Below are positions 11,931 to 24,000 of a stretch of DNA of 64,000 nt, piece after piece. This DNA is from Cycas panzhihuaensis (lineage: Eukaryota > Cycadophyta), in assembly GCA_023213395.1 (NCBI GenBank), contig CM041465.1, forward strand, positions 132,811,741 to 132,875,740. The letters are read 5' to 3'. The notes below the pieces were generated by a model that saw only the letters and a program-made list of their open reading frames with translations, did not search any database and was not told the DNA's origin. Made by a program: the position numbers and the translations under genes. Numbering within the stretch: position 1 is the stretch's first letter; each line of letters begins with the position of its first letter.

Positions 11931-12728
11931 TAGGGTTATTCAATCTTATTTGGAGGACGCAAAAAGAAATTTAAAATCAATCTAAAGTTTTTGCGAATGC
12001 AAAAACTTTCCAAATCAGTTTATTGAAATTTTGGATCTGTTGCCTTTGTTATGATATTTCACTTATTTTTTTCTAATGTTTAGGTTAAATTAAACCATAC
12101 TGTATTATCATTTTGGGTTTGTAGGGTGCTAGCCCCCTACCCACTAGCCCCCTGGTCACCTTTGTCTCCCATGTGACCTCAGTCCAATTGTAAAAAGGGG
12201 CTTCACTTCTATTTCATTCTTTTGATTTTTTCTAAAAAGGGGTACTTGTGTCTTTTCTTCAATAACTTTCTCATTCAGAGTCCCAAATCAATTCTGAAAG
12301 AAGTGTCGGATTCCTGATTCAGGCATGGACGCATCGACTACCACTCAATCCATTCTGACGTCATTTCGACTTGCAAACTCACGCCCAAAGTTAAGCCTCC
12401 ATTCGCGACCAGGTAACTCAAGGTATGTGTTTTTATTTAAAAATTTTTCTTTATAATATTTAAATTTATTACCTTAAGTTAATAAACATTAATCATTTGC
12501 CAACATATCAATTAATCACATCATTTTTCACACAATTGTTTAATTATTTGATTAAATTTACTATGTGATACAATTACTCCCACGTTTGATAAAATATTTT
12601 AATTGTTTGATTAAAAATTTATAATCTTTTGATTGACAATCAATATTTAATGTTAATAGATTCTTTTTCATTAAAAACTTATACCCTTTTAATGCCAATC
12701 ACTATTTTATGGATCTATAAGTTGGCAT
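11931..12728. other. Host-like flank left of the Gypsy nest
   Basis: AT-rich sequence without transposon motifs. It contains a possible first exon at 12325-12422, described separately, followed by an AT-rich stretch that would be its intron. It ends at the Gypsy-1 5' LTR. Confidence 0.5.
12325..12422 (+). CDS. Possible first coding exon with a transit-peptide-like N-terminus
   Basis: ATG at 12325 opens 32 codons plus two bases and meets a strong donor, AAG|GTATGTG, at 12422/12423. The residues are rich in Ser, Thr and Arg and poor in acidic residues (MDASTTTQSILTSFRLANSR is the start), as in a chloroplast or mitochondrial transit peptide. A pyrimidine-rich leader precedes it, and a very AT-rich, intron-like stretch follows up to the Gypsy-1 LTR at 12729. 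No downstream exon was found, so the gene is unnamed. It could be a chance ORF. Confidence 0.35.
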
Positions 12729-13445
12729 TGTTGCAATTATATTTGACATTGTGCATTTGGGGAAAGGAACAAATGAAGAACCAGTGGTCATTTTGGTAGA
12801 ACAGTCAACCGGCATGCATTCGGGACAGGGAATGGACGGAATAGAGTCAGAAATGCAGTCCATTCCATCACAGGAATGAACATTGCATAGCAGGAATGCA
12901 CCGAACAGAGAAGGAACAGATGCTGGGCAGAAGGAACGAACACTGAGCAGAAGGGACACAACAAGCAGATGGGAATGGTTGCGGTACAGATGTGACATGT
13001 GGACATCCGTATGGACGAACAAATGGTTAAAGATTAACAAAGAGATTAGGGATGAACAGGTATCTATTTAGAAGAACGGACGGTTGTGACTGTAGACGCA
13101 ATTGTTCCGTAACAGGAATGGACAATGTATTTAAACACATCTGTCCATTGGGATGGATGTGAGAACCGAGTTAGTGATTCTAGCGGTACCTGATTTGGTA
13201 TAGTTGACCAGTCAGACCGAATGGATCTTGTATAATGTAATTTTGACTATTGTCTAATAAAATGAGTTATGTGAGCAATCATGTGTACTTATTGAGGAAT
13301 GCATGAGGAATGTATGTTATTTTTGGACTTATGTGGCTTGATTAATGTAGAATATGTATGTTGACCACTTGCACACACCCTAGATTATAGTGGAAACCCT
13401 TGACAAGTGAAGATTTGCAATAGGGAGCAAACAATTAAGTCAACA
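12729..13445 (+). repeat. Gypsy-1 5' LTR
   Basis: 717 bp from TGTTGCAATT to AAGTCAACA. The same sequence recurs at 33012-33489 plus 60226-60473. It contains at least seven GGAATG words and one CATTCC. The following TTGGTTCCGTTGTC holds a TGG-initial primer-site candidate whose tRNA I cannot name. Confidence 0.9.
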
Positions 13446-13579
13446 TTGGTTCCGTTGTCTAAGTCCACTAAGTGAAGGGAAGATAAACCAAAAAAGTCAT
13501 GTGCAAAAAACATGTCACCCCGGCTATCACAATGATGGTAGGCTCTAACTAAACCTAGACAACCAAGGGGACATTCCAA

Positions 13580-15014
13580 TGCCACCTAAATAGCCTTTGA
13601 AGGCTGAGGAGTCACAAGCAAAACCTCAAGAGATACCGGAATCAAACAAGCAGAGAGCCTTAAGATGGTCTCGAGAAAAGAAGATAAGGAGAGCAACGAG
13701 ATTAAGTGTTAAGAAGAAAGAAGACCAAATGAGTCAGCAGAAGGATTTGAGGCAAGTGGAGCTCAAACACCATGGGGAATAGAAAATAGAAGCCGAGGAG
13801 AGCTCATGACAATCACACCTGCTCCAAGGAAATATTATAATGAAGGGAAGGATATGAAACAAGAGGAAGAAGAAACAAATAAACCCAAGACAGAACAAAG
13901 CTTGGACTTTGCTCCGAAGGACCTGAGTGGCAACAAGGAAAAGGAAGAGGAAGGTCCCCAGGCACATTGGGAAAATCACTTGATTAGATAATTTTTTGAA
14001 GATCCACTGGAGGGAAGGGGGGATCAATCATACATAATAACAACTCCAGTAGTAGCAGAAATACTAGGAGTACCAAGGATTATTCAACTGAAATCACCAA
14101 TACGCAATCCTTTGTTTAGGAAGGAGAATAGTAGGGAAGAGACGCCACCAAGGAGACTCTACAAGAAGTTCCCCGAAGTGAAGGTAACAACCCCACCTCA
14201 AAAGGAAGAGAAGAAAGATAGGTCTATAATGGCGCACCATAGGGAATTTGGAAAACTCATCTTTGATTATTCAATCGATGCCGCAGAACATATCTATTTA
14301 TTTCAGAGATTGATTAATCTTGAAAAAATCACGGATGAGGATGAAATTAAAGATAGATTTGCATATTTACTAAGAGGTGTACCATTGGTGTGGTATAAAT
14401 AGCTAGACCAACACAAATCATGGAATGAGATCAAAATAGAATTTGAAACAAGATTTTTGAAATATAGAAACAATGACATTATAGAATTAACACTAAGGGA
14501 AATCCAACAAAAGCCAAGAAAACCTATCATGACCTATATTAGCAGAATAGACATGATCGCTGCTGCCATGACTAACAATGAGAAGATCACAAATTTAAGT
14601 ATGCATACTTTCTTCGTGAATGGACAAAACGCTAAGCTAAGGAATGCAATGGCATCCCATCCATTGAAATCATATAAGCATGCACAAGAGTTGGCTTTGG
14701 ACTTTGAAAAGGAAATAGATACTAAGAGGATAGCATATGACCCCTTAGTGGTAAGATTGCAAGAAGAGATCAATGAACTAAAGACACAGAATTTGAATAG
14801 ACCTCTATTCCAAATGACCAAGACAGAGTAAAGCACAGAGATAGAAGCCTTGAGAAAAGAGGTGGCCAGATTAAAGTTACAACACCAGGATAACCTTAGA
14901 GAGGATTTCAACAAACATCGAGGTAAAGAACCCCCAATTGAGAAATGGTGTTATATTTGTGAAGAAAACACCCACACCACAAAGGAGTGTGAATGTAACA
15001 CGAGAAACCACAAA
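13580..15014 (+). pseudogene. Gypsy-1 gag, first part (N-terminus to knuckle 1)
   Basis: A reading frame starts at about 13580 (MPPK, then a stop) in a basic region. A second small ORF runs from 13806 (MTITPAP) to a stop at 13989-13991. The same frame then reads through the gag domain at about 14240-14740. That domain has FGKLIFDYS, RGVPLVWYK, a stop at 14400, then SWNEIKIEFETRF and the basic segment SHPLKSYKHAQELALDFEKE. Another stop is at about 14829. Knuckle 1 is CYICEENTHTTKEC, after which Copia-2 interrupts the frame at 15015. Gag would form the particle and bind RNA. The homologous Gypsy-2 gag is more complete. Confidence 0.8.
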
Positions 15015-15047
15015 CATGATAAAACATTACCTCTTAACACCCTCTCT

Positions 15048-18000
15048 TAATGTTTTATCTCTTTTAAGCCTATCTTGTCTCTCAAGTATTGAAATTTTTC
15101 TTTTCCAATGACTTGGTCAACAAATCTACAATTTGTTCTGTAGTGGAACAATATTCTAATCTAATTTCTTTGTTATGAACTTTCTCCCTTATAAAATGAT
15201 GGTGGACTTCAATGTTCTTGGTTCTTGCATGGAGAACTAGATTTTTAGTCAACTTGATAGCACTTTGATTGTCACGATAATCGTTATTGCAATCGCTTTG
15301 AGGATGATTCGAGTCAACCAGAGTAGCCTAAGCCGATCGCTTCACAAAGGTTGCGATCTTGTAGCTTTGTATTACCTTGATTGAGGAAAGTGCGACAGTC
15401 GATTGCTTTTTGCTACACTAAGAGATTGTTGCTAATCCTAGAAAGAAACAATAGCCAGTGGTTGATTTTCTTTGACTTTTATCTCCTACCCAATCGAAAT
15501 CACAATACCCAATGAGTTCCATTGATTCTTTTCGTGAGTAGATTAATTGTAGTTCAATTGTTCCATGCAGATATCTCAATATTTTCCAGGCTACCTTCTA
15601 ATATCTTGTTATGGGTTCCTACATATACTTGGAAAGTATTCCAACGGAGTAGGATATGTCGGGTCTAGTAGCTATAAGATAAATCAAACTACCGACCAAT
15701 TGTCTATATAGAGTGACATCAATTGTCTGTTCTTCTTCATCTGGTACCAAGTTGCAATTGATCTCCATGGGGGTAGCACATGGATTGCAGTCTGTCATTC
15801 TGAATTTTTCTAATAGATCCCTTATGTATTTATTTTGTGAGATGGAAATATATTCTCGGTGTTGATTCACTTTTAATCCTAGGTAATAGTTAAGAAGACC
15901 AAGATCTGTCATTTCAAATTTCTTTTGCAGTTGTTCTTTTATTTCTATGATTGACTTATCATCGTTTCCTGTCAATATCATGTCATCTACATACAGAACA
16001 ATTACAGTAATTTGGTCACCTTTTTTCTTTGTATACAAACTGGAATCTGAGTTGCAACGTTGAAAACCATTATTACACAAATGTTGATTCAACTTGATAT
16101 ACCAAGCACGAGGAGCTTGCTTTAATCCATACAATGCCTTTTTTTAACTTGCACACCAAATGTTCTTGTCCTTTTCTTATATAACCTTTAGGTTGTGTCA
16201 TGTATACATCCTCTTCAAGATCACCATTTAAGAATGCACTCTTTATGTCAAGTTGGAAAAATTTTCAATTGTACAAAGCTGCAAGAGCTATTACTGTTCT
16301 GACTGTATTCAACTTGGCTACATGTGAGAAGGTTTCCTCAAAATCAATTCATGTTGTTTGAGTATATCCTTTGGCCACAAGTCGAGCTTTGTATTTTTCA
16401 ATCTTTCCAGTTGCCCCTTCTTTGATCTTATAAACCCACTTGCAATTGACTACGAGTTTATCTGGGGGAAGTTCCACCAATTCCCAAGTCTGATTTTTGT
16501 CAATTGAATTCATTTCAGCATCCATTGCCACTTTCCACTGTGATTGATCCTAAGCTTCCTAGAAGGATTGTGGCTCAATCCTACTAAGCAGGGCTTTTGG
16601 CCTTTGTCCTCTTGTTTTATGATTTAGTACACTTCCCCCTTCTTCAATGGTCTTAATGAACCATTTGGGTAGTTCCTTTTCATTTCTTGAATTACCCCTT
16701 ACTTCCAAGTGAGATTCTACTTCTTGTGTTGTGTGTCCTTCATCACTGGAATCTTCGTTGGAGGAGCTAGGCAAAATTTCTTCAGTAGTGATGTCTAAAG
16801 CTTCTTTTGTGATGTTTTCTTTACTGGAGTTTCTTGTTTCTTCTTCGAGTAATTTGATTTGTGAGTGTGAATTTAAAATTTCTTCATCAAATACTACATC
16901 TCTACTAACATATATTTTATTTGTTTTTGGATCAATGCATTTATAGACTTTTGAATTTTTGCTATATCCTATCATAATGCATTCTATACTTTTTGCATCA
17001 ACTTTTACCCTTTTTTTGTTTGGTATATGTGCATAAGCTTGACTGCTAAACACTTTGAAAGAACTAACATCAGGTTTCTTACCTGACCATGCTTCCTTTG
17101 AAGTGATGTTTTCCAGTGCTTTGGTCGGACTTCTATTTATAATATAGCATGATGTGTTTACGGCTTCTGCCCAATACGATTTTGGAACTTGTTTTTCATA
17201 TACCATGCTATAAGCCATTTCCATCAGGGTTCTATTTTTCCTTTCAGTGACTCCATTTGACTGTGGAGTGTAAGGTGTGGTGACCTGTCTCCAAATTCTT
17301 TTTTTTTTGCAATATGTTAGGAACTCACTAGAGATATATTCTCCTCCTCCATCTAACCTTATGCATTTTATTTTAGAATCTTATTCCAGTTCAACTTCTG
17401 CTTTGAACTCTTTAAAGATTTCAAAGACCTCTGTTTTATTATGAAGAAAGTATACCCAGACTTTTCGAGTGAAATCATCAATAAAAGTTATGAAATATCT
17501 ACAACCATTTATTGAAAGTGGTGTAAGCGGTCCACAGAGATTTGTATGAACAAGCTCCAATTTATTTAGTGCTCTCCACTTGCTCTCTTTGAAAGGTAGT
17601 CCGTGATTCTTTCCAAATTGGCATCCTTTAAATACAAAATTTTCTGAAGAAATATTAAGCAATCCATGCAACATCTTAGATTTTTTCATTTTCTTTAATG
17701 TTCAATTGGGAGATGTCCGTACTTCAAATGCCACATTTTATTATCAAGATTCATAGTAGTACAACTTTTTGAATTTGGATCAGGTATTATAGGATCTGAG
17801 ACCAATTTGTACAGATCATTGCTCCTAATGCCTTTGGCAATTGTTTCCCCATTATTTTTCATGTCCAGTATCAGACAAAGACCATTTTCATCAAACATAG
17901 TTCTTAGCCCCTTTTTGCTAAGTTGTGAAACAGACAGGAGATTCATTTTGAGGTCGGGGACCAACAGAACATTTCCAATTTTTCTTATATTACCCTATAC

Positions 18001-19128
18001 ATGAATAGAAATGGTACCTACTCCTTTAACTTCTAGAGAATATTTATCACCCAACTCCACTGACTTATTAATGTCATAGGGCTTCAAGAATTCAACCCAA
18101 TCTTCATGATTTGTCATGTGTCGTGAAGCTCTAGAGTCGATAAACTAGGTACCAGTCTCCTTTAATCCTGCTGACAAGGCAACTACGAACGTTGTCTCTT
18201 CTTCATCTTCTTCAGTTTGTTCTTTGTTGTAGTTACCTACTGGTCTTTTCCCTCTCTGAATCTCAATCCTTCTTTGAGGACATTGCTAGGGATAATGTCC
18301 GGTCTACCCACAATGATAACACACATTGAACGCTCTGCAAGTACTGGCGAAGTGTCCAGATCTACCACAGTTAAAACATATCTTAGAATCACAACTTCGT
18401 CCGCGTCGTCTGTTGTCCAAGTATCGACCACGAGCAACATTTCTAAAATCTGGGGTTCACCCTCTTCCACGTGTCTGACTTCGTCCTCGTGATCCCAGAT
18501 TTAATCTGGAAGCAAAGGCATCTTCAAGCTCTGTTGAGTCCTCATATCGCCTGTTCCTTTGTTCCTGTCTAAGCAGAATTCCAGTCAACTCGTCAAGGGT
18601 CATTGCATCAATCTGATTATTGTTCGTAATGGTGTTAACTGTCATAGCAAAGGTTTTGGGTACTTTGCTTGCTACCGTCTGAACAAGTTCAGATTCAGAC
18701 AAAATTTTTCCTGCACTTAGAAGTCCATTTCTGAGTCACGTGACTTTATGTATGAAGTCAATCACCGTTTCATGCTCTCTCATGTGCAACTTGTACAGTT
18801 CTTCTTTGAAGGCAAATATTTGAGCCTTGTTTTTTTGACCAAATAGGTTTTCAAAGCATTTCTAGATGCTTGATATGGAAGTTAATTTTTCCACATAAAC
18901 CAACAAGGAGTCAGATACTGACAATTTAAGGATTATGACACCTGCATTGTCTTTCTCCAACCATCCAGGAAGGGCAGCACTGGCATCATCAGCTTTAGTT
19001 TTAACACCAAGGGCAATGTTCCAAGCATTACGGGCCCTAAGTAGGGTTTCAACCTTTATTTTCCAAATATGATAATTAATTTCAGTAAGTTTGTCTTGTT
19101 CAAAAAGGCTAAACAGAGGAGCAGCCAT
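15048..19128 (-). pseudogene. Copia-2 gag-pol polyprotein, disrupted
   Basis: The start is the ATG at 19128 (MAAPLFSLFEQDKLTEINYH). Gag runs to about 18460, with two adjacent CCHC-type knuckles (CFNCGRSGHFASTC, then CYHC) near 18390-18300. Protease and pre-integrase remnants follow at 18180-17700, and integrase at 17690-17240. Then come the connection region with KPDVSSFKVF (about 17080) and reverse transcriptase with YVDDMILTG (about 15990). RNase H (GYCDFDWVGDKSQRKS, about 15510) and VDLLTKSLEKKNF precede the stop near 15048. Several stops and frame changes break it, for example near 18720, 18000, 17380, 16545 and 16140. The reverse transcriptase fragment at 15619-16134 is open over 171 codons. 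Confidence 0.88.
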
Positions 19129-19785
19129 TACTACTGAGAAATAAAGAAGCAGAACTAGGCTGATCGTACAGTTGTATGGATTTCCGTACAAAAACCTAGG
19201 TGTACGGACTGAAGCAAAGTGTACCTCAAAAGATAGGTATTTTCGCTGCCAAACTAGATCTAAAATCGGTTTTTTAAAACTCTCTTTCAAACTGTAGAAA
19301 AAGGCCCCAAAAAGGAACACGGACGGCTAGGGCATCAAGACGTTTTTTGTAGATTTAAAGCAAAATACTCAATGATATTGCACAAAAATGGTTTAGAATG
19401 ATTAGTATCAGTTATTCAGAGGATTTAGGACTGAAATTACCTGGTTTTCACTGAGATTCGAAGAGATCTATCTCCTTTGGGCTTCAATCCCACGCGGATT
19501 GGTTCGTGGTCAGTTTGACCCCTAAAACTACCTCAGATGCCTTTGACGCAGAAGGAAAAAATGTTAAGTGTCCTCCGATCTACCCTTTCACCAAGTTTCA
19601 TCTTTATCTAACAACTTAAAAAAAAATGGCATCTATACAGTTCTGTACACCGAGATTTTAGTTACCTTCTTCAGTGCTGGAGTGCCTTCCTAATTTTGTC
19701 TCCCTCTTGAACCCTTGACTAGTCTTTAGGAATAGAGACTTCTTCTTCCAGACGTGCAGTTAGAGCTGAGCTTGCTCTGATACCA
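19129..19785 (-). promoter_or_regulatory. Copia-2 leader and primer binding site
   Basis: GCTCTGATACCA at 19774-19785 is the reverse complement of the initiator-Met primer site and touches the LTR at 19786. The roughly 650 bp to the gag start is untranslated leader with no other feature seen. Confidence 0.85.
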
Positions 19786-19975
19786 TGTTAATTTGAATTT
19801 AGGAGACAGAAAGGCTGATGAGATAACTCTACAAATGTTATTGAGAGAATGATTTCCATAAGTACATAATGTGGTTGGCAACGGTTATTTCTTGGTATAT
19901 AACCAACCTCAAATATTATGACATGTCATGATTATGTGTATTAATTACATCATGATAAAACATTACCTCTTAATA
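19786..19975 (-). repeat. Copia-2 5' LTR (right copy)
   Basis: 190 bp, TGTTAATTTG to CCTCTTAATA; the final CA has mutated to TA, since the 25-bp left remnant keeps TTAACA. Short for a Copia LTR. Confidence 0.85.
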
Positions 19976-20632
19976 GGAACACATAGTATGCAGAATTGTT
20001 ACTTTAATACTAGAGGCTCCAGCGCTCAAGAAAGAGGGTGAGGGAGAAACAATGTAAATACTCGTACAATCTATACAATGAGGACCCAATCGAAGAATCC
20101 AAGAAAGAAACCCCCGCTGGGTAGATGCTTGATATGTTTGGAATATAGACATTGGAAGTCAGATTGTCTGGTAGCGAAGATTGGAAAAGAATACCCATAT
20201 TTATGTAAGAACTGTGGTCCAAGCACTCACACCACCGAAGAGTGCAAAGGCAAGGGTAAGGCCTTAAATGGGGTAACAATTATACCTGAGTCCCAAAAAA
20301 ACGTCAACTTTCAAAATCAAAGAAACGAAGAGGAAAAAGATTATCCTAACCCTAAAATAGAAATTGATCGCTTTGCTGCTGTGAAAAAAGCGTTGGAAGA
20401 AGCCGCACAGGAGGAAAGACTCAAATCATTAACCCTAGGGAAACTAGAAGTGAAGCAAGTATTCCGAAGGAGGAATAAGAAAGTAGAGGAGCAAACATTA
20501 CCAGAGAATCCAAAAGAAAACCCTAAAACAGAAGAACTTCTGTAGAAATTAATACTCATGGAAGATTTGGTTAACCAATTAAACTTAACCATTCTGTTGG
20601 GAAAAGTCATCGAATGGATCAAAGGAGGGAAA
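19976..20632 (+). pseudogene. Gypsy-1 gag, second part (knuckles 2-4 and linker)
   Basis: The frame resumes with GTHSMQNCYFNTRG, the end of knuckle 2, then a basic segment and a stop at about 20029. Knuckle 3 is CLICLEYRHWKSDC at about 20136, and knuckle 4 is CKNCGPSTHTTEEC at about 20202. A charged linker of about 100 residues follows, ending at the stop at 20543-20545. The frame is interrupted by Gypsy-3 at 20633. Four knuckles is more than the one or two usual in plant Gypsy gag. Confidence 0.8.
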
Positions 20633-21013
20633 TGGTAGAATACCACTCCTTAATAATAATTGCACACCAACATAACATGCAAATAACTGCAAAAGAGCAC
20701 TTGTATTGCAATACCCTTCAAGGGGGCAATCTCCCAATTATATGCAATAACAATGATATTTTAGACACTCTACTCTAAAGATTACATAAATATATATATG
20801 GCTTTATGCTCACTACACAACCTCCTCCTTATGCATGTGGAATATTACATGAATATATATAGTACTCAATGATCACTACACAACCTTCTACTTATGCATG
20901 TGGAATATTAAGAAGAGGGAAGAAGTATAAGAAATAGAAGATATAAGAGAAGATAAGAGAGAGAAGAAGTAGAAGATATAAGAGAAGGTAAGTTAGGGGT
21001 TGGATCCCTAACA
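20633..21013 (-). repeat. Gypsy-3 3' LTR (left copy)
   Basis: 381 bp, TGGTAGAATACC to GGATCCCTAACA. It contains a purine-rich AGAAGA/AGATAAGAGAG tract and matches 26284-26674 with scattered differences and a roughly 10-bp length difference in that tract. Confidence 0.9.
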
Positions 21014-21041
21014 AAGTCCCCCCTTTAAAAGAGCTTTGCCC

Positions 21042-24000
21042 TCAAAGCTTAGTGATTTCAGGATGCTCTTAGACAAAATGCTCATTCTCCCAGGTTGCAT
21101 CTTCTTGCAGAAGTTGTTTCCATTTGATGAGATACTCAATGATTTGCTTGGATCGTAGATGTCGAATTCTTTGGTCAATGATACATTCTGGAATGAGTTG
21201 AAGTTGCCCTTCTTCGTTTAAGATAGGTACTTCTGTTTAAAGTTGTACTTGTTGCCCAATTACCCTCTTGAGACATGAAACATGAAAGACATTATGGATC
21301 CTTGATGGTGGTGGTAAGTTCAAGGCATATGCAACTTAACCAATCTTCTTGAGAATTTTGTAAGGCCCATAAAATCGACATTGTAATTTATGTTGCCCAC
21401 CCCATTTGAGAAATGCCTGCTTGTACATTTGCAACTGTAAGGATACCCAGTCACCTGGTTGAAATGCTCGTTCACTTCGCCCTTTATTTGCCTGTTGTTT
21501 CATCCGATTTTGTGCAAGGTTCAAATTTTCCTTGAGTAGCTTAAGAATCTGTGTTGTTTATTGGATGTGGTCCTCGACTGCTCGAACCTTAGAATTGATT
21601 ATGGTATAATTCTTAAGTGTGGGTGGTTCATAGCCATATAATGCTTGGAATGGAGTCATTCCTATTGATGCATGATAGGTTGTATTATACCACCATTTTG
21701 CTAAAGAAAGTCAATGATGCCACTGGCCTTACTTATTTGAAGCATAACAACGAAGATATCCTTCAAGGCACTTATTAACCACCTTAGTTTGACCATCTGT
21801 TTGTGGATGGTAGGATGAGATCATTGTTAGTTTAGTACCAAGTAGATGGAAGAGTTCTATCCAGAAGTTGTTGGTAAACTTGGGGTTCTAATCACTGACT
21901 ATGTATTTGGGCATGTCATGCAATCTATGTATATCCTTTAAAAAGAACTTAGCAATTTGCTTTGCCTTATATGTGGCTTGAGTGCCACAAAAATGAGCAT
22001 ATTTGGTTAGCCTATCAACAACCACCAGTATAGTATCTTTTCCTTCTGACTTGGGCAGACCCACGATGAAGTCTATAGAAATTCATTTCCATCGTTGATT
22101 TGCTATGGGAAGGGGTTGCAGCAATCCTGGAGACTTGACTGTTTCTATCTTATGTCGTTGATAAATTTCACATGAGGAAACATATCTCTTTACATCTCCT
22201 TTTTGTCCTTTCCAAAAGAGAGATTGTTTTAAGCAGTGGTATGTCTGTAGGAACCCTGAGTGACCTGCTATTGGAGAAGCATGTGCATCATGTAAAATTT
22301 GCTCCTTGAGGCTAGAGTGAGGGCATATATGCATCTGATTCTTATACCAGAGAATATTTGCAGACCATGTATAATGGGTTGAATGCCCCACCTCAGCTTG
22401 AAGGTCTTGAATGATTTGCTTTGTAAAGGGGTCTTGATCCCATTCTTGCTTGGCGACCGCTATCTAAGAGGGATTAACCGTGGTGATACAATATAGTGCA
22501 AAGCCTTCTTCCTTACGAGATAAAGCATCAACAACTATGTTATCCTTGCCTTTTTAATATACGAATTCAAAGTTAAAAGCTTGCATTTTGGTGACCCATT
22601 TTTATTGTTCCTCAGATGCCGTCCTTTGAGCTAGGAAATATTTTAAGCTATCATGGTCTGTTTTAATTTGGAAATGTGTTCCTAATAAATATTGTTGCCA
22701 TTTCCTAACAACATAGAGAATTGCTAACATCTCCTTCTCATAGGTAGATTTGACTTGTTCCTTGGGTGTAAGTTGACGAGTTTCAAAGGCCAAAGGTTTC
22801 CCTTCTTGCATTAAGACTGCTCCAATGCCTTGCCCCAATGCATCACATTCAATGGTGAAGGTCTTTGTAAAGTCTAGTGTTGCAAGGACTAGTGTGGTAG
22901 TTAAAGCCACCTTTAGGTGTTCAAATGCTTCAGAGGCCTTATCAGTCCAATGAAAAGAATCTTTTTTTAACAAGTTGATTAAAGAGGAAGCAATCCTTGC
23001 ATAGCCCTGAACAAACTTTCAATAATACCCTGGGATTCCTAAGAATCCATGAAGGCCCTTGATGTTTTTGGGTTTAGGCCAGTTCGTGATAACTGCAATT
23101 TTCTTAGGATTCACCTTGACTCTTTGAAAGATAATATGGCCCAAATATTCTATTTTTGTTTGCCCAAATTGACATTTTGATTTTTTGGCATAAAGTTGGT
23201 TATCTGCAAGCACCTGTAATGCCTTATCAACATGCTAAAGATGGTCTTCCCATGTACGACTGAAAATCATAATGTCATCAAAAAAGACTAACATGAACTT
23301 CCTTAAGTAAGGTCGAAAGAGTTTGTTCATGAGTCCTTGAAAGGTGGATGGAGCATTAGTCAAGCCAAATCGCATGACTAAAAATTCATAATGTCCTTCA
23401 TGTATACGAAATGTAGTTTTATGAACATCCTCTACCTTGATCCTAATTTGATGGTATCCTGACCGCAAATCCAATGATGTGAAGAACATTGCTCCATGGA
23501 GTTCATCCAAGAGTTTATCAATGACTGGTATAGGAAATTTATCCTTGATGGTTATCTTATTGAGCTCGCGGTAGTCTATACACATGCGAAATAAGCCGCA
23601 GAAAAAGTGCTTTTATTTTCCCTAATGGTACCAACATTAAGGAGTTCTTGAACCAATTGTTCAATTTCATTCTTTTGCTGGTAGGGATACTAGTATGATC
23701 GAATACAAGGAGGATTGCTTCTAGCTACCAGGTCAATGCTATGATCTTGGTCACGTATTGGGGGAAGACCTTGAGGAATATCCTGAAAAACCTGGTTGTG
23801 GCAGTGAAGTACCAATTTTATGTCATTCGGTATACCATCATCTTGGAGAATGTTCCCTTCTGTTGGAAGTTCCTGACCTTCCAGAGCATAACATTTGGCA
23901 ATGATTCTTGTACCACCCTTTTTAATGAGCCTCTCCATATGGTGTGAGCTAATGATTTGGGTTGGAGGAGGAATGATCCCATTCAATTGATAGTTAATTC

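Larger units (their letters stand above)
15015..19975 (-). mobile_element. Copia-2: Ty1/Copia element nested in Gypsy-1 gag
   Basis: Read on the minus strand: a 190-bp 5' LTR at 19975-19786, primer site at 19785-19774, leader, gag-pol, polypurine tract AAGAGAGGG at about 15048-15040, and a 3' LTR of which only 25 bp (15015-15039) remains. The 25 bp match 19951-19975. Gypsy-1 gag resumes at 19976 in the second zinc knuckle, so the insertion site is certain, but target duplications cannot be read because the left end is deleted. Confidence 0.88.

Noticed and set aside
9735-12700. FRO N-terminal exons on the minus strand
   Set aside because: Searched by eye for haem-domain exon motifs preceding the exon at 2998; none found.
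12702-13071. Open frames on both strands in the Gypsy-1 LTR
   Set aside because: Within an LTR, not preserved in the other copy, low-complexity GGAATG repeats.
19774-19785. tRNA-Met-like sequence
   Set aside because: Only the 3'-end complement is present, directly next to an LTR; it is a primer binding site, not a tRNA gene. The same applies at 4039, 10337, 10829 and 26270.
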